DNA of 64,000 nt, taken from NCBI RefSeq assembly GCF_009827305.1, contig NZ_WTYJ01000005.1:1-64000 (forward strand), written 5' to 3'. This document shows positions 55,996-64,000 of the stretch, one piece after another. The DNA is from Croceibacterium xixiisoli (GTDB taxonomy: Bacteria; Pseudomonadota; Alphaproteobacteria; Sphingomonadales; Sphingomonadaceae). Below the pieces are notes generated by a model. The model made no database searches. It saw only the letters and a program-made list of their open reading frames with translations, and had not been told where the DNA came from. Numbering within the stretch: position 1 is the first letter of the stretch; each line of letters begins with the position of its first letter. The translations under genes were made by a program, and so were the position numbers.

Positions 55996-57999
55996 ATGGC
56001 CGGACCAACCACTCCCGCCTGGTTGCAGCAGGCATTCGAACGGCGCAGTTTTGTGCTCGGGGCCTTTCAGGGTGGGGTCGGCATGCTGCTGGCCGCCCGA
56101 ATGGGCTATATCGCCGTAGCTGAAAACGAACGTTACCGGCTGGCGGCGGAAAGCAATCGCGTCAACCTGTCGCTGATCCCGCCACGGCGCGGATGGATTC
56201 TCGATCGCAATGGCGCGCCGCTCGCATCCAACCGGGCCGACTTTCGCGTCGACATCATTCCGGAACGAATCGACAATCCCGACCATGTGGTCGACACCCT
56301 GTCCGATCTGCTGAAATTCGAGCCGGGCGATCGGGAGGATTTGCGGCAGAAACTGCAGGAATCACAAGGGTTCCAGCCCATCCCGGTGGCCAGCGGGCTG
56401 AACTACGACACCTTCGCCGCGATCAGCGTGCGGCTGCCCGATCTGCACGGGGTCGTACCGACGCGCGGCTTTTCCCGCTATTACCCGACCGGCCCGGCAA
56501 TCGGTCATCTCATCGGCTATGTCGGGACAGCCGCGAAGGAAGAATACGAGAAGGAAAAGATTCCCCTGCTCGTCACCCCCGGCTTCAAGCTCGGCAAGGA
56601 CGGGATCGAAAAGCAGTTCGAACAGGTGCTGCGTGGTCAGCCTGGTGCCCGCCGGGTGGAGGTAACCGCATCCGGCAGGATCGTGCGCGATCTATCCACC
56701 CGTGAAGATGTGCAGGGCAAGCCGGTTCACCTGACCATCGATGGCCCGCTGCAGGATTACGCCGCGCGTCGCATCGGCCTGGAAAGCGGATCGGTAGTGG
56801 TGATGGATTGTCACACCGGCGATCTGCTCTGCATGGCCTCCATGCCCAGTTTCGACCCCAACAGCTTTTCCGACGGCATCGGTCGCATCGAGTACAAGAT
56901 GCTGAGCGAAAACGAACGGGTTCCGCTGCGCAACAAGGTGCTCAAGGGGCTCTATCCGCCTGGCTCTACTGTGAAGCCGATGGTGGCCATGGCCTTCCTC
57001 GAAGCCGGGCTCGATCCCGAAGCGAGCGTTGGCTGCGGCGGCGGCCTGCGCGTCGGCAACCGCGTGTTCCACTGCTGGAACCGGCGCGGCCATGGCTCGG
57101 TCAACATGGCCAAGGGCATCTATCAGTCCTGCGATGTCTATTTCTACCACTTCGCGCAGAAGCTGGGCATGGATGTGATCGCACCGATGGCCAAGCGCTG
57201 CGGCATGGGTCAGGAATTCCCCCTCCCTGTCGCCAGCCAGTTCTATGGCACGGTGCCCGATCCGGCTTGGAAACAGCGCAAATACGGTCAGGCCTGGCAG
57301 CCGTTCGATACGGTCAATGCCACGATCGGCCAAGGCTACATGCTCGCCAATCCGCTGCAATTGGCGGTGATGGCGGCGCGGCTCGCTACAGGGTATGAAG
57401 TGATGCCCCGCCTGCTGATCGACGGGACGAAGCCGAAATTCCAGACCATGAATTTCCACGGCAATCACGTGGAAGTCATTCAGAAAGCCATGAGCGATGT
57501 CGTCAACGGCCCCGGCACGGCCGGCCGCGCGCGCATCCCCGTTGACGGCATTCTGATGGCAGGCAAGACCGGGACCGCTCAGGTGGTCGGACTGAATGTT
57601 TCCAGCGGCAAGGGCGGCATCTGGAAGCATCGCGACCACGGGCTTTTTATCTTCTTCGCTCCGTTCGATAAGCCGCGCTATGCTGGTGCGGTGGTGATCG
57701 AACATGGTGGCGGTTCGGGGTCGGCCTACCCGATCGCGCGCGATGTGATGACCTATCTGTTCGATCCGGTGAAGGGCCTGGAAGCCCTGCACGCGATGGA
57801 AAAGCAATGGGGTGGCACAGCGCAACAGCGTCTTGCTGCAACCTATGCCGGTTATGCTGCAGCGGCCGGGATCAATGTGCCCCCCGCCCCGACCGACATC
57901 GCGGCCGTTTCGCGCGAAGTCGATGCCGAAGCCCGTGCTGCTGCACAGCCGCAGACGGCCAATACCGGCGCGATCGACCCCGGGCCTGAGCCAGAGTAA
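55996..57999 (+). CDS. mrdA: Penicillin-binding protein 2 (MrdA)
   Basis: A 667-residue transpeptidase for side-wall peptidoglycan. It has an N-terminal anchor (about 15-35), a dimerisation domain, and the catalytic motifs YPPGSTVKPM (Ser-x-x-Lys), SCDVYFYHF and AGKTGTAQV in order. An Ala/Pro-rich C-terminal extension of ~60 residues is typical of the group. It begins five bases after mreD. No rodA is seen downstream; tRNA genes follow. Confidence 0.96.
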   Translation: MAGPTTPAWLQQAFERRSFVLGAFQGGVGMLLAARMGYIAVAENERYRLAAESNRVNLSLIPPRRGWILDRNGAPLASNRADFRVDIIPERIDNPDHVVDTLSDLLKFEPGDREDLRQKLQESQGFQPIPVASGLNYDTFAAISVRLPDLHGVVPTRGFSRYYPTGPAIGHLIGYVGTAAKEEYEKEKIPLLVTPGFKLGKDGIEKQFEQVLRGQPGARRVEVTASGRIVRDLSTREDVQGKPVHLTIDGPLQDYAARRIGLESGSVVVMDCHTGDLLCMASMPSFDPNSFSDGIGRIEYKMLSENERVPLRNKVLKGLYPPGSTVKPMVAMAFLEAGLDPEASVGCGGGLRVGNRVFHCWNRRGHGSVNMAKGIYQSCDVYFYHFAQKLGMDVIAPMAKRCGMGQEFPLPVASQFYGTVPDPAWKQRKYGQAWQPFDTVNATIGQGYMLANPLQLAVMAARLATGYEVMPRLLIDGTKPKFQTMNFHGNHVEVIQKAMSDVVNGPGTAGRARIPVDGILMAGKTGTAQVVGLNVSSGKGGIWKHRDHGLFIFFAPFDKPRYAGAVVIEHGGGSGSAYPIARDVMTYLFDPVKGLEALHAMEKQWGGTAQQRLAATYAGYAAAAGINVPPAPTDIAAVSREVDAEARAAAQPQTANTGAIDPGPEPE

Positions 58000-58218
58000 T
58001 CCGGCCTTTTGCCCGCGCCTTCGCCAGTTCGGCTTCCAGTAAACCAAAAGGCGTTGCCGTAAGGTGTCGAGAAAAGGAGATTCAGGCATCTCCCTTCACA
58101 CAATTGGTCGGCCGTTTGCATTTTTTTGCAGATTTATGGCGGAATCCCCTTTTCAGCCACGGAAAAATCGCTATTGGAGCCTCTCCCGTCACCAAGCGGG
58201 CCTGCGGAAACGCCGGAT

Positions 58219-58291
<73 letters not shown>

Positions 58292-58327
58292 CCACCCTCA
58301 CTTCCTCCATAATTTTTACAGCTTGAT

Positions 58328-58350
58328 CAGCCTTTTGAAGGGCTTTTAGC
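58328..58350 (+). terminator. Possible terminator after tRNA-Lys copy 1
   Basis: CAGCC...GGGCT around a TTTTGAA loop is followed by TTTTAG, a short hairpin with a T-run. Weak but suitably placed. Confidence 0.35.
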
Positions 58351-58533
58351 GCGCGGCTGTGCCCACCCAGCTTCCTGGAAGCAGTTCTTGAGGCGCGGAC
58401 CTGCCCACCTTCGCTGCACAGTGCATTTATGCACATGATCGACGCCATCATGTGCCGAATCCCCTTTTCAAGCCGCAAAAAGTCGTTATTGGGGCCTCTC
58501 CCGTCACCAAGCGGGCCAGCGGAAATGCCGCAT

Positions 58534-58606
<73 letters not shown>

Positions 58607-58633
58607 CCACCCTCTCAGAAAAGTTCGTGTTGA

Positions 58634-58657
58634 AACAACCCTGTTACCTAGGTTGTT
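58634..58657 (+). terminator. Small hairpin after tRNA-Lys copy 2
   Basis: AACAACC (58634-58640) pairs with GGTTGTT (58651-58657) around a ten-base loop. There is no long T-run; it may end or help process the tRNA transcript. Confidence 0.45.
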
Positions 58658-58702
58658 CATTGACGATCTGCGACCTCAACGAGATCCGACCGCCCCTTCC
58701 GG

Positions 58703-59302
58703 CTAACGGTCATCCGTCAGGATGCGATAGTGGATGGGTTTGAACGTGCCCCCGTTTGACGCGTAGGCAGAACACGCCGTCAGGCCGATCACCAGATCCA
58801 TCAGCGCCCGCAATCTCAGGCAATCCCCGGCCTTGCTGATGGGGGGAAGCACCTCCAGCTTGCCGCTGTCGGCATCGACTTGGACGTTCATGAAGACATT
58901 GAAGGCAGTGGGAATGGCATCCTGCACTACCCCATAGGGCCACAATGCTTCAGCCAGATTGCCCATGCAGCCGCGATGTACAGGTTTGTCGGGATAGAAA
59001 TGCTTGAACGTCGCCTCGCTGCAAGGTGTCAGCAGAAAATCGTGCAGGCCCACGTCATCATGCGTGATCTCCAGCATCGGGCGCGATCGGTTTGACCATA
59101 AACGATGCCTTTGGGTGATCCTGATGGTTTCCTCGTAGTCAAGGGTTCGCCCGTTGGAAATGACCTCGCCCATGTCCTGTCTGTTGAACGCCAGCAGATC
59201 ACTGACCTGCTGGCCCAGTGGATCAATGACTTCCAGGGTTTCACCTTCATGCAGAATGAAGGCCACGCCGCTCCTCGGCGGTATTTCGAAAACCTGGCTC
59301 AT
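58703..59302 (-). CDS. DUF1989/urea carboxylase-associated family protein
   Basis: A 199-residue protein of the DUF1989 (urea carboxylase/allophanate-related) family. The pattern PPRSGVAFILHEGETLEVID, TPCSEATF, GCMGNLAEALWPYG and TACSAYASNGG, with several conserved cysteines, suggests a metal site. Reported members lie near urea carboxylase or guanidine metabolism genes. Here it is next to a YqcI/YcgG protein and overlaps it by four bases. Its precise reaction is unknown. Confidence 0.85.
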   Translation of the reverse strand: MSQVFEIPPRSGVAFILHEGETLEVIDPLGQQVSDLLAFNRQDMGEVISNGRTLDYEETIRITQRHRLWSNRSRPMLEITHDDVGLHDFLLTPCSEATFKHFYPDKPVHRGCMGNLAEALWPYGVVQDAIPTAFNVFMNVQVDADSGKLEVLPPISKAGDCLRLRALMDLVIGLTACSAYASNGGTFKPIHYRILTDDR

Positions 59303-60006
59303 GCGCGAGGATCCCGATAGGGGCAGTGCCAGTCCGCTGGGACCTGCCGGCCGCTATATTGCCTGGCTTCGCTTACCTCTCCATGTCGGGCGAGCATTGG
59401 ATTGATATCTCCGGCCATTTCACGGTCACGCTCGAGAATTTTTTCCCGCATGCGTTCGTATTTGCCTTCTTCGCGCAATTGTTCGAACTGGTCATGCAAA
59501 TTGAACACCAGCGTTGGCGAGGGGAACCGGCGTGCCGGCCGCGAAGAGTTGGGGTGCAGGCCAACCACAAAGAATGCCTCACCGCCGAAGCTGAGGGAGA
59601 AATGGGGATCTTCAGGATCCGAACTGACCCGATGATCGTAGGGCTGCCCCAGCCAGTGATCCTTGTCTGCAAAGGACTGGATTCGATCCCACATCGCATT
59701 TTCGAAGCTGGCCTCATCCAGCGTCAACGGGCCTTCGAATACCACCGCCAGGCTTCGCAGTCCTTGCGCATTTGCCCGGTAATCGGCCGCCCAGTCCAAC
59801 AGCGTGCGGTGGATCCGCAAATCATCCCAACCGCTTGTGAGCGAATGACATGCCAGGATCTTGAGCGTCCCACGAGCAAGGGCCGATTTGGCCCCGACGC
59901 AGGGAAAGGCAGGGTCAGCAATCCGTTCGGATACCCCTTCTTTCAGAAGTGCCACGTTGTTCACGGCGATCAACGGCCGTCGAGCGGGGTTATCATCGGC
60001 GATCAT
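59299..60006 (-). CDS. YqcI/YcgG-family protein (GntA-like heme N-oxygenase)
   Basis: A 235-residue protein of the YqcI/YcgG family, some members of which (GntA, DcsA) are heme-dependent N-hydroxylases of guanidino compounds such as arginine. Visible blocks: FPCVGAKSALARGTLKIL, DDPEDPHFSLSFGGEAFFVVGLHP, RFPSPTLVFNLHDQFEQLR and the tail QYSGRQVPADWHCPYRDP. The Cys/His-rich C-terminal could hold the heme ligand. It is coupled to a DUF1989 gene and follows an SDR gene. The substrate is unknown. Confidence 0.8.
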   Translation of the reverse strand: MIADDNPARRPLIAVNNVALLKEGVSERIADPAFPCVGAKSALARGTLKILACHSLTSGWDDLRIHRTLLDWAADYRANAQGLRSLAVVFEGPLTLDEASFENAMWDRIQSFADKDHWLGQPYDHRVSSDPEDPHFSLSFGGEAFFVVGLHPNSSRPARRFPSPTLVFNLHDQFEQLREEGKYERMREKILERDREMAGDINPMLARHGEVSEARQYSGRQVPADWHCPYRDPRA

Positions 60007-60775
60007 GTTCAGCTCCGCTGCCCGGTTGCGCCATCTGACGGTGCTGCTGGGCGGGCACGGATTGGGGCAGCACTCCGGCAGCGGCCACCTGCAGCTTGTT
60101 TTTCCACCCGGATATGATGCTGGCCTTGCCCGCCATCAGCGCATCCCAGCCGTCCCGCGCAACATCAGCGGGATTTGACTTGTTCTCGGCCTGGCCGACC
60201 TTTGTGTCGTCCATGCCCGCCCTGTGGAAGAATTCGGTTTCCACCGGACCAGGCTCAAGCGTCGTAATCGTGATGCCTGGGTGATCTTTCAGCTCATTCC
60301 GCAATGCTGCGGTGAAGTTATCGATGAAGGCTTTCGTGGCGTTGTAAACAGCCGAAAAGCTCCCCGGCACCCAGCCTGCAATCGACCCCGTCACCAACAC
60401 TTTGCCCTCCCCCCTGGTCGCCATGGTCTGAAGAATTTTCTGCAGCAAATAGACTGTGCCGGTGACGTTGGTGTCGATCACATGGCGCCAGTCCTGCGTT
60501 GCCTGCGCCAGGAACGGGCCGCCAAGACCGTGACCAGCATTGGCGCAGAGCAAATCCACAGGGCGGCCGTTTGCCGCTGCCAGCACCTGTTCCACGCCGT
60601 CAATCGTCGCCAGGTCGACCTGCAATCGCGAGGCATTGGGATGCACTGACGAACCATCGGCAAAGGGCGTGTCTGCGACCAGCAGCAGATCATAGCCTGC
60701 GCTGGCGGCAATCTTTGCCAATTCAGCGCCGATGCCTGAAGATGCACCAGTTATTATGGCAAATTTATTGGTCAT
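59993..60775 (-). CDS. Short-chain dehydrogenase/reductase
   Basis: A 260-residue classical SDR with cofactor motif ITGASSGIGAELAKI, NAGHG and catalytic Tyr-x3-Lys in SAVYNATKAF after GSIAGW. Acid/basic pattern after the second strand (ADTPFADGS) does not settle NAD versus NADP. It overlaps the YqcI/YcgG start and lies just downstream of the zinc alcohol dehydrogenase. The substrate is unknown. Confidence 0.9.
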   Translation of the reverse strand: MTNKFAIITGASSGIGAELAKIAASAGYDLLLVADTPFADGSSVHPNASRLQVDLATIDGVEQVLAAANGRPVDLLCANAGHGLGGPFLAQATQDWRHVIDTNVTGTVYLLQKILQTMATRGEGKVLVTGSIAGWVPGSFSAVYNATKAFIDNFTAALRNELKDHPGITITTLEPGPVETEFFHRAGMDDTKVGQAENKSNPADVARDGWDALMAGKASIISGWKNKLQVAAAGVLPQSVPAQQHRQMAQPGSGAEHDRR

Positions 60776-60787
60776 GAGCGGATCTCC

Positions 60788-61978
60788 TCATGATGCAATA
60801 CGATCAAGGCCAGGTTTCAGCACCACCTTGGTCACTTCGTTCTGGTGATCATGGAACATCCGGTAGCCGTCCGGCGCTTGCTCCAGGCCGAGGCGATGGC
60901 TGATCAGGAAGGTCGTATCGATCTTGTCTTCAAGGACGGCAGTCAGCAGTCCGGGCAAATAGTGCTGCACATGCGTCTGGCCCGTCTTGAGTGTCAGCCC
61001 CTTTTGCATGAAGGCACCGAGCGGGAATTTGTCGACAAATCCGCCATATACCGCCGGCATCGAAACTCGCCCGCCCTTGCGGCAGGCAAGGATGGCCTGG
61101 CGGATCGAATGGGCGCGGTCGGTGCCCAGGAACGTGGACGCCTTGATCTGATCCCAGACGTTATCGACGAACAGCCCATGCGCCTCCAGGCCGACCGCAT
61201 CGATGCACGCGTCCGGGCCGATGCCGCCGGTCATCTCCATCAACGCTTCGTAAGTCTGGCTGTCCTCGTAATTGATTGTCTCTGCGCCGAATTTGGCAGC
61301 CATTTCCAGTCGCTGGGGGAAGTGGTCGATCGCTATCACGCGCTCAGCCCCCATCAGGAAGGCCGATTGTACGCAAAACAATCCGACCGGCCCGCAGCCC
61401 CAGACAGCCACAGTATCGCCAGGTTCGATCTCTGCGTTTTCGGCCGCCTGCCAGCCGGTGGGCAGAATGTCCGAAAGGAACAGAACCTTGTCGTCCTCTA
61501 CGCCGTCGGGAATGACGATCGGGCCAACGTCACTGAAAGGCACCCGGACATATTCGGCCTGACCACCGGCATATCCCCCAGTCATGTGACTGTAACCGAA
61601 CAGCCCGGCCATCGGCTGTCCGTATAATGTGTCGGCAATGTCCTGATTGTCAGCAGGGTTGCTGTTGTCGCATGCCGAATACTGATGCTTGCCGCAATGA
61701 TAGCAACTGCCGCACGAGATAGTGAATGGCACCACTACACGCTGTCCCTTCTTCAGGGTCGATTGTGGTCCTGTCTCAACCACTTCACCCATGAATTCGT
61801 GGCCCAGGATATCGCCTGCCTGCATGGTTGGAATGTAACCATCGTACAGATGCAGGTCCGACCCGCAGATCGCAGTGGAGGTCACCTTGATGATCGCATC
61901 GCGCGGGTTAAGGATTTCAGGATCGTCGACGGTGTCGACGCGAACGTCATGCTTGCCGTGCCAGGTGAGCGCGCGCAT
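60788..61978 (-). CDS. Zinc-dependent alcohol/formaldehyde-type dehydrogenase
   Basis: A 396-residue medium-chain dehydrogenase. The catalytic zinc site is in [13 protein letters not shown] with GHEFMG, the structural-zinc loop [15 protein letters not shown] is present, and the coenzyme fold has [12 protein letters not shown]. It is close to the glutathione-independent formaldehyde-dehydrogenase type. It starts right at the end of the SRPBCC gene and lies 13 bp upstream of the SDR gene. Confidence 0.9.
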   Translation of the reverse strand: MRALTWHGKHDVRVDTVDDPEILNPRDAIIKVTSTAICGSDLHLYDGYIPTMQAGDILGHEFMGEVVETGPQSTLKKGQRVVVPFTISCGSCYHCGKHQYSACDNSNPADNQDIADTLYGQPMAGLFGYSHMTGGYAGGQAEYVRVPFSDVGPIVIPDGVEDDKVLFLSDILPTGWQAAENAEIEPGDTVAVWGCGPVGLFCVQSAFLMGAERVIAIDHFPQRLEMAAKFGAETINYEDSQTYEALMEMTGGIGPDACIDAVGLEAHGLFVDNVWDQIKASTFLGTDRAHSIRQAILACRKGGRVSMPAVYGGFVDKFPLGAFMQKGLTLKTGQTHVQHYLPGLLTAVLEDKIDTTFLISHRLGLEQAPDGYRMFHDHQNEVTKVVLKPGLDRIAS

Positions 61979-62553
61979 CAGGCTGCCTCCTCTTCCAGTG
62001 CTCTGGCGGTGCGGGCTGATGTCGCTATCTCGCCGGTTTCCATCAATTGCTTGAACCGCCGCAGGTCTCGGCGGGCTTGTAAAGCAGGTTCGCGCTGGAA
62101 CATCTTGGCGATCAGCTTGCCGATGATCCCTGCTGGTGGATCATAGAGGATCGTTGCACTTACGATCGTACCCCGTTCCCCGGCATCGCGGAATTCAACA
62201 CGGCCGCTGTTGGGTACATCGGCGCCTTCAGCGGAGCTCCAGGCGATCAGCCTGTCCGGTTGGTCTTCCGTGACGACGGCATCCCACTCGATGGTGCTTC
62301 CACCCGGCCCCTTCACGGCCCAATGGCTCGTCACATCGTCAATCATTTCGACGCGTTCGATATTTTCCATGAAGTTCGGAAAACCGCTGAAATCACGCCA
62401 TTTCGCGTAAAGTTCATGGCGGGGGCGATTGATGGTGACAGACTGCCCCACCAAGCTGCTGCCTTTGGGCTCTGTAATATTTTCAGCGGCTTGGGCGGTC
62501 TTTTCAGTCCGCTTTGAGGCTGTTATCGGCGCATCGTCATGAGGTGCGGCCAT
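61978..62553 (-). CDS. SRPBCC/cyclase-like protein
   Basis: A 191-residue START-fold protein (SRPBCC). The core runs from [20 protein letters not shown] to [21 protein letters not shown], a pattern of the group often called cyclase/dehydrase or coenzyme Q-binding. It heads the reverse-strand operon: its stop overlaps the zinc dehydrogenase start. A hydrophobic ligand is expected. Confidence 0.85.
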   Translation of the reverse strand: MAAPHDDAPITASKRTEKTAQAAENITEPKGSSLVGQSVTINRPRHELYAKWRDFSGFPNFMENIERVEMIDDVTSHWAVKGPGGSTIEWDAVVTEDQPDRLIAWSSAEGADVPNSGRVEFRDAGERGTIVSATILYDPPAGIIGKLIAKMFQREPALQARRDLRRFKQLMETGEIATSARTARALEEEAA

Positions 62554-62757
62554 CGCAATTCTCCTGCGGGCGTTTGGGCTCTTGCGGGGAAGTTCGCATG
62601 TTCGAACTCACCCCCGCCGAACCCACGCCGGCGGGATCGGTTGCAGTACGGCATCACAAATTAACAAAGGTTATGGAGAAATTTGCTCAGAGCTGGATCG
62701 TTACGGGCAGATGACCCGTTCTGCACCCATGCTGTCACAATACCGGTCACAATTCTT

Positions 62758-63516
62758 ATGCTGATGGATCGCCTGCTCGCAAACCGGCGCGATGTTGATC
62801 TGACCAAGCAGGAACGCTGTCAGCTTGAAAACGCCATCAGCGATGTGCGCACGTTGGAGCCGCGCCAGACCGTTATTGAGGCAGGCAGACACGTCGACGT
62901 GAGCACATTGCTGCTGCAAGGCCTGATGTGCCGCTTCATCGAAGATCGGAAAGGATTGCGGCAACTCGTCTCGATCCATGTGCCAGGCGAATTTGTGGAT
63001 CTTCATGCCTATCCGATGAGGGCACTCGATCATTCTGTGGGGACGCTTACCACCGTTACGGTGGCGGACGTTCCGCATGCGGCTTTGAAAGAGATACTCG
63101 ATCCTCAGCCAGATCTTGCGCGCAAGCTGTGGTTCGCTACCCTGATCGACGCAGCCATGCACCGCGCATGGCTGTTCCGTGTCGGCCGGCTGGACGCCGT
63201 TGGTCGTGTGGCGCATTTTCTGTGTGAAATGAATGCCCGCCTTGAGGCCGTCGGACTATCAGACGGTCGCCGGTTCGCGCTGCCGCTCACGCAAGCCGAC
63301 ATTGCTGAGATTTGCGGCCTGACTACGGTTCATACCAACCGCGTATTGCGTCAACTCCGCGAAGCTGGACTCTGCCAGATGCATGCCTCTGTCGTTGAAA
63401 TCTCCGATCCGGCAGGATTGTCACACCGAGGTGATTTCAACTCCGACTATCTGTATCTCTATCCACCGGAAGAAAGCCTATCCAGGCGAGAGCCGATGTT
63501 GAGCAATCAGCATTGA
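62758..63516 (+). CDS. Crp/Fnr-family regulator
   Basis: A 252-residue regulator with an N-terminal cyclic-nucleotide-type beta barrel and a C-terminal helix-turn-helix (LTQADIAEICGLTTVHTNRV). It has no N-terminal cysteine cluster, so it is not an oxygen-sensing Fnr; the ligand is unclear. ATG 62758 (MLMDRLLANRR) is chosen over upstream starts because of family length. It is divergent from the SRPBCC-dehydrogenase-YqcI operon and probably controls it. Confidence 0.88.
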   Translation: MLMDRLLANRRDVDLTKQERCQLENAISDVRTLEPRQTVIEAGRHVDVSTLLLQGLMCRFIEDRKGLRQLVSIHVPGEFVDLHAYPMRALDHSVGTLTTVTVADVPHAALKEILDPQPDLARKLWFATLIDAAMHRAWLFRVGRLDAVGRVAHFLCEMNARLEAVGLSDGRRFALPLTQADIAEICGLTTVHTNRVLRQLREAGLCQMHASVVEISDPAGLSHRGDFNSDYLYLYPPEESLSRREPMLSNQH

Positions 63517-63538
63517 TCCGTCCGCAGTTGACGCAGAT

Positions 63539-63874
63539 TCACCTCGGGATTTTGCCGCGCATGATCATGGCCGCCCAGAGCCAGCCAATGATCAGCAAAG
63601 TCCCACCGACCGGGGTAATCGCCCCGAACCAGCGTGGCGCGCCCAAGGCCATCAGATACAGCGTGACCGCGAAGATTGCCGCACCCAGCAACAGCATCAT
63701 CGCTGGCCCTTTTGCGAAGCGCATGATCCCGATGGCCGCCACGGCATGGACCAGTTGATAGACGCCGCCGGTGCGCAGCCATTCAGCTTCCTGGGGCCCT
63801 GCGGCACCATGCGCCCCAAACGCGCCAGCCGCGACGGCGATTGCTGCCGAGACTGCTGCCAGAGACCCTATCAT
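63539..63874 (-). CDS. DUF423 membrane protein
   Basis: A 111-residue inner-membrane protein with four hydrophobic helices and the DUF423 signature AAGAFGAHG near the N-terminus, TGGVYQLVHAVA and TPVGGTLLIIGW. The family is widespread and of unknown function. It converges on the Crp/Fnr gene with 22 bp between the stops. Confidence 0.93.
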   Translation of the reverse strand: MIGSLAAVSAAIAVAAGAFGAHGAAGPQEAEWLRTGGVYQLVHAVAAIGIMRFAKGPAMMLLLGAAIFAVTLYLMALGAPRWFGAITPVGGTLLIIGWLWAAMIMRGKIPR

Positions 63875-64000
63875 CGTCGCGACCCCATTTTGTTATCGTG
63901 CGGAGCCGTGCGTGTAATACTCCCCGGCGCAAACGGCCATAGCCTGCTGCCTGGTTGCCCGCTTATGGAAAGACTTCGCCGTCACCCCCAGGCGAGCCTC
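63875..64000. other. Window end, no assigned gene
   Basis: The last 126 bp hold the promoter side of the DUF423 gene. A GTG-initiated forward frame from about 63908 (VRVILPGANGHSLLPG) remains open to the edge, but too little is visible to judge it. Confidence 0.3.

Noticed and set aside
56692-58089. Reverse 465-residue frame opposite mrdA
   Set aside because: Antisense shadow of PBP2.

Overview
This window looks like chromosome of a GC-rich alphaproteobacterium of the Sphingomonadales, most likely Novosphingobium or a close relative. The pointers are a fused ispDF, a tandem-domain Hfq, the dusB-ntrB-ntrC-ntrY-ntrX-hfq-hflX order, mreBCD-mrdA, a GTTC-N7-GTTC SOS box, and many small proteins of sphingomonad type. 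No database search was run, so all assignments rest on motifs and family knowledge.

The left half (about 1-33.7 kb) is accessory DNA. It opens with the end of a plasmid/ICE-type helix-turn-helix replication protein and an AT-rich gap. Next is a c-di-GMP enzyme translationally coupled to a BLUF blue-light sensor, followed by a glutamine amidotransferase and a glutaminase. A tightly overlapped reverse-strand operon encodes a large hybrid kinase, CheR, CheB and a receiver-kinase. A stress block follows: a KefB/YbaL-type antiporter, GroES-GroEL, a truncated second antiporter, a transglutaminase and a PHB-depolymerase-like esterase. This block ends at the 3' half of a tRNA-Arg(CCG) gene (19034-19078), the scar expected when an island integrates into a tRNA gene. 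If so, the region to the left is the island.

From 19.2 to 27.3 kb there are small conserved proteins and a decayed SOS mutagenesis cassette: imuA looks intact behind a good LexA box, imuB is broken and fused to a response-regulator remnant, and dnaE2 is not present. A SHOCT protein, a single-domain response regulator and a second GGDEF-EAL protein follow. From 27.3 to 31.9 kb lies a compact phage-derived module: divergent XRE and Cro-like genes around three palindromic operators, then a train of mostly overlapping small genes including tiny membrane proteins, an Ogr/Delta zinc finger, GapR, a DNA methyltransferase and AlpA. No integrase, capsid or terminase gene is visible, so it resembles a satellite-like or remnant element.

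The right half (33.8-64 kb) is mostly core chromosome: mazG, a YdcF protein, hflX, hfq, the two Ntr two-component systems, dusB, ispDF, a CinA-type amidohydrolase, a COQ10-like protein, lipA, carbonic anhydrase, a NYN protein, a MerR-controlled glutaredoxin-MauE fusion, mutL, the mre elongasome genes with PBP2, two tRNA-Lys(CTT) genes, and a Crp-linked cluster with a DUF1989 protein, a YqcI/YcgG heme-oxygenase-like protein, an SDR, a zinc alcohol dehydrogenase and an SRPBCC protein.
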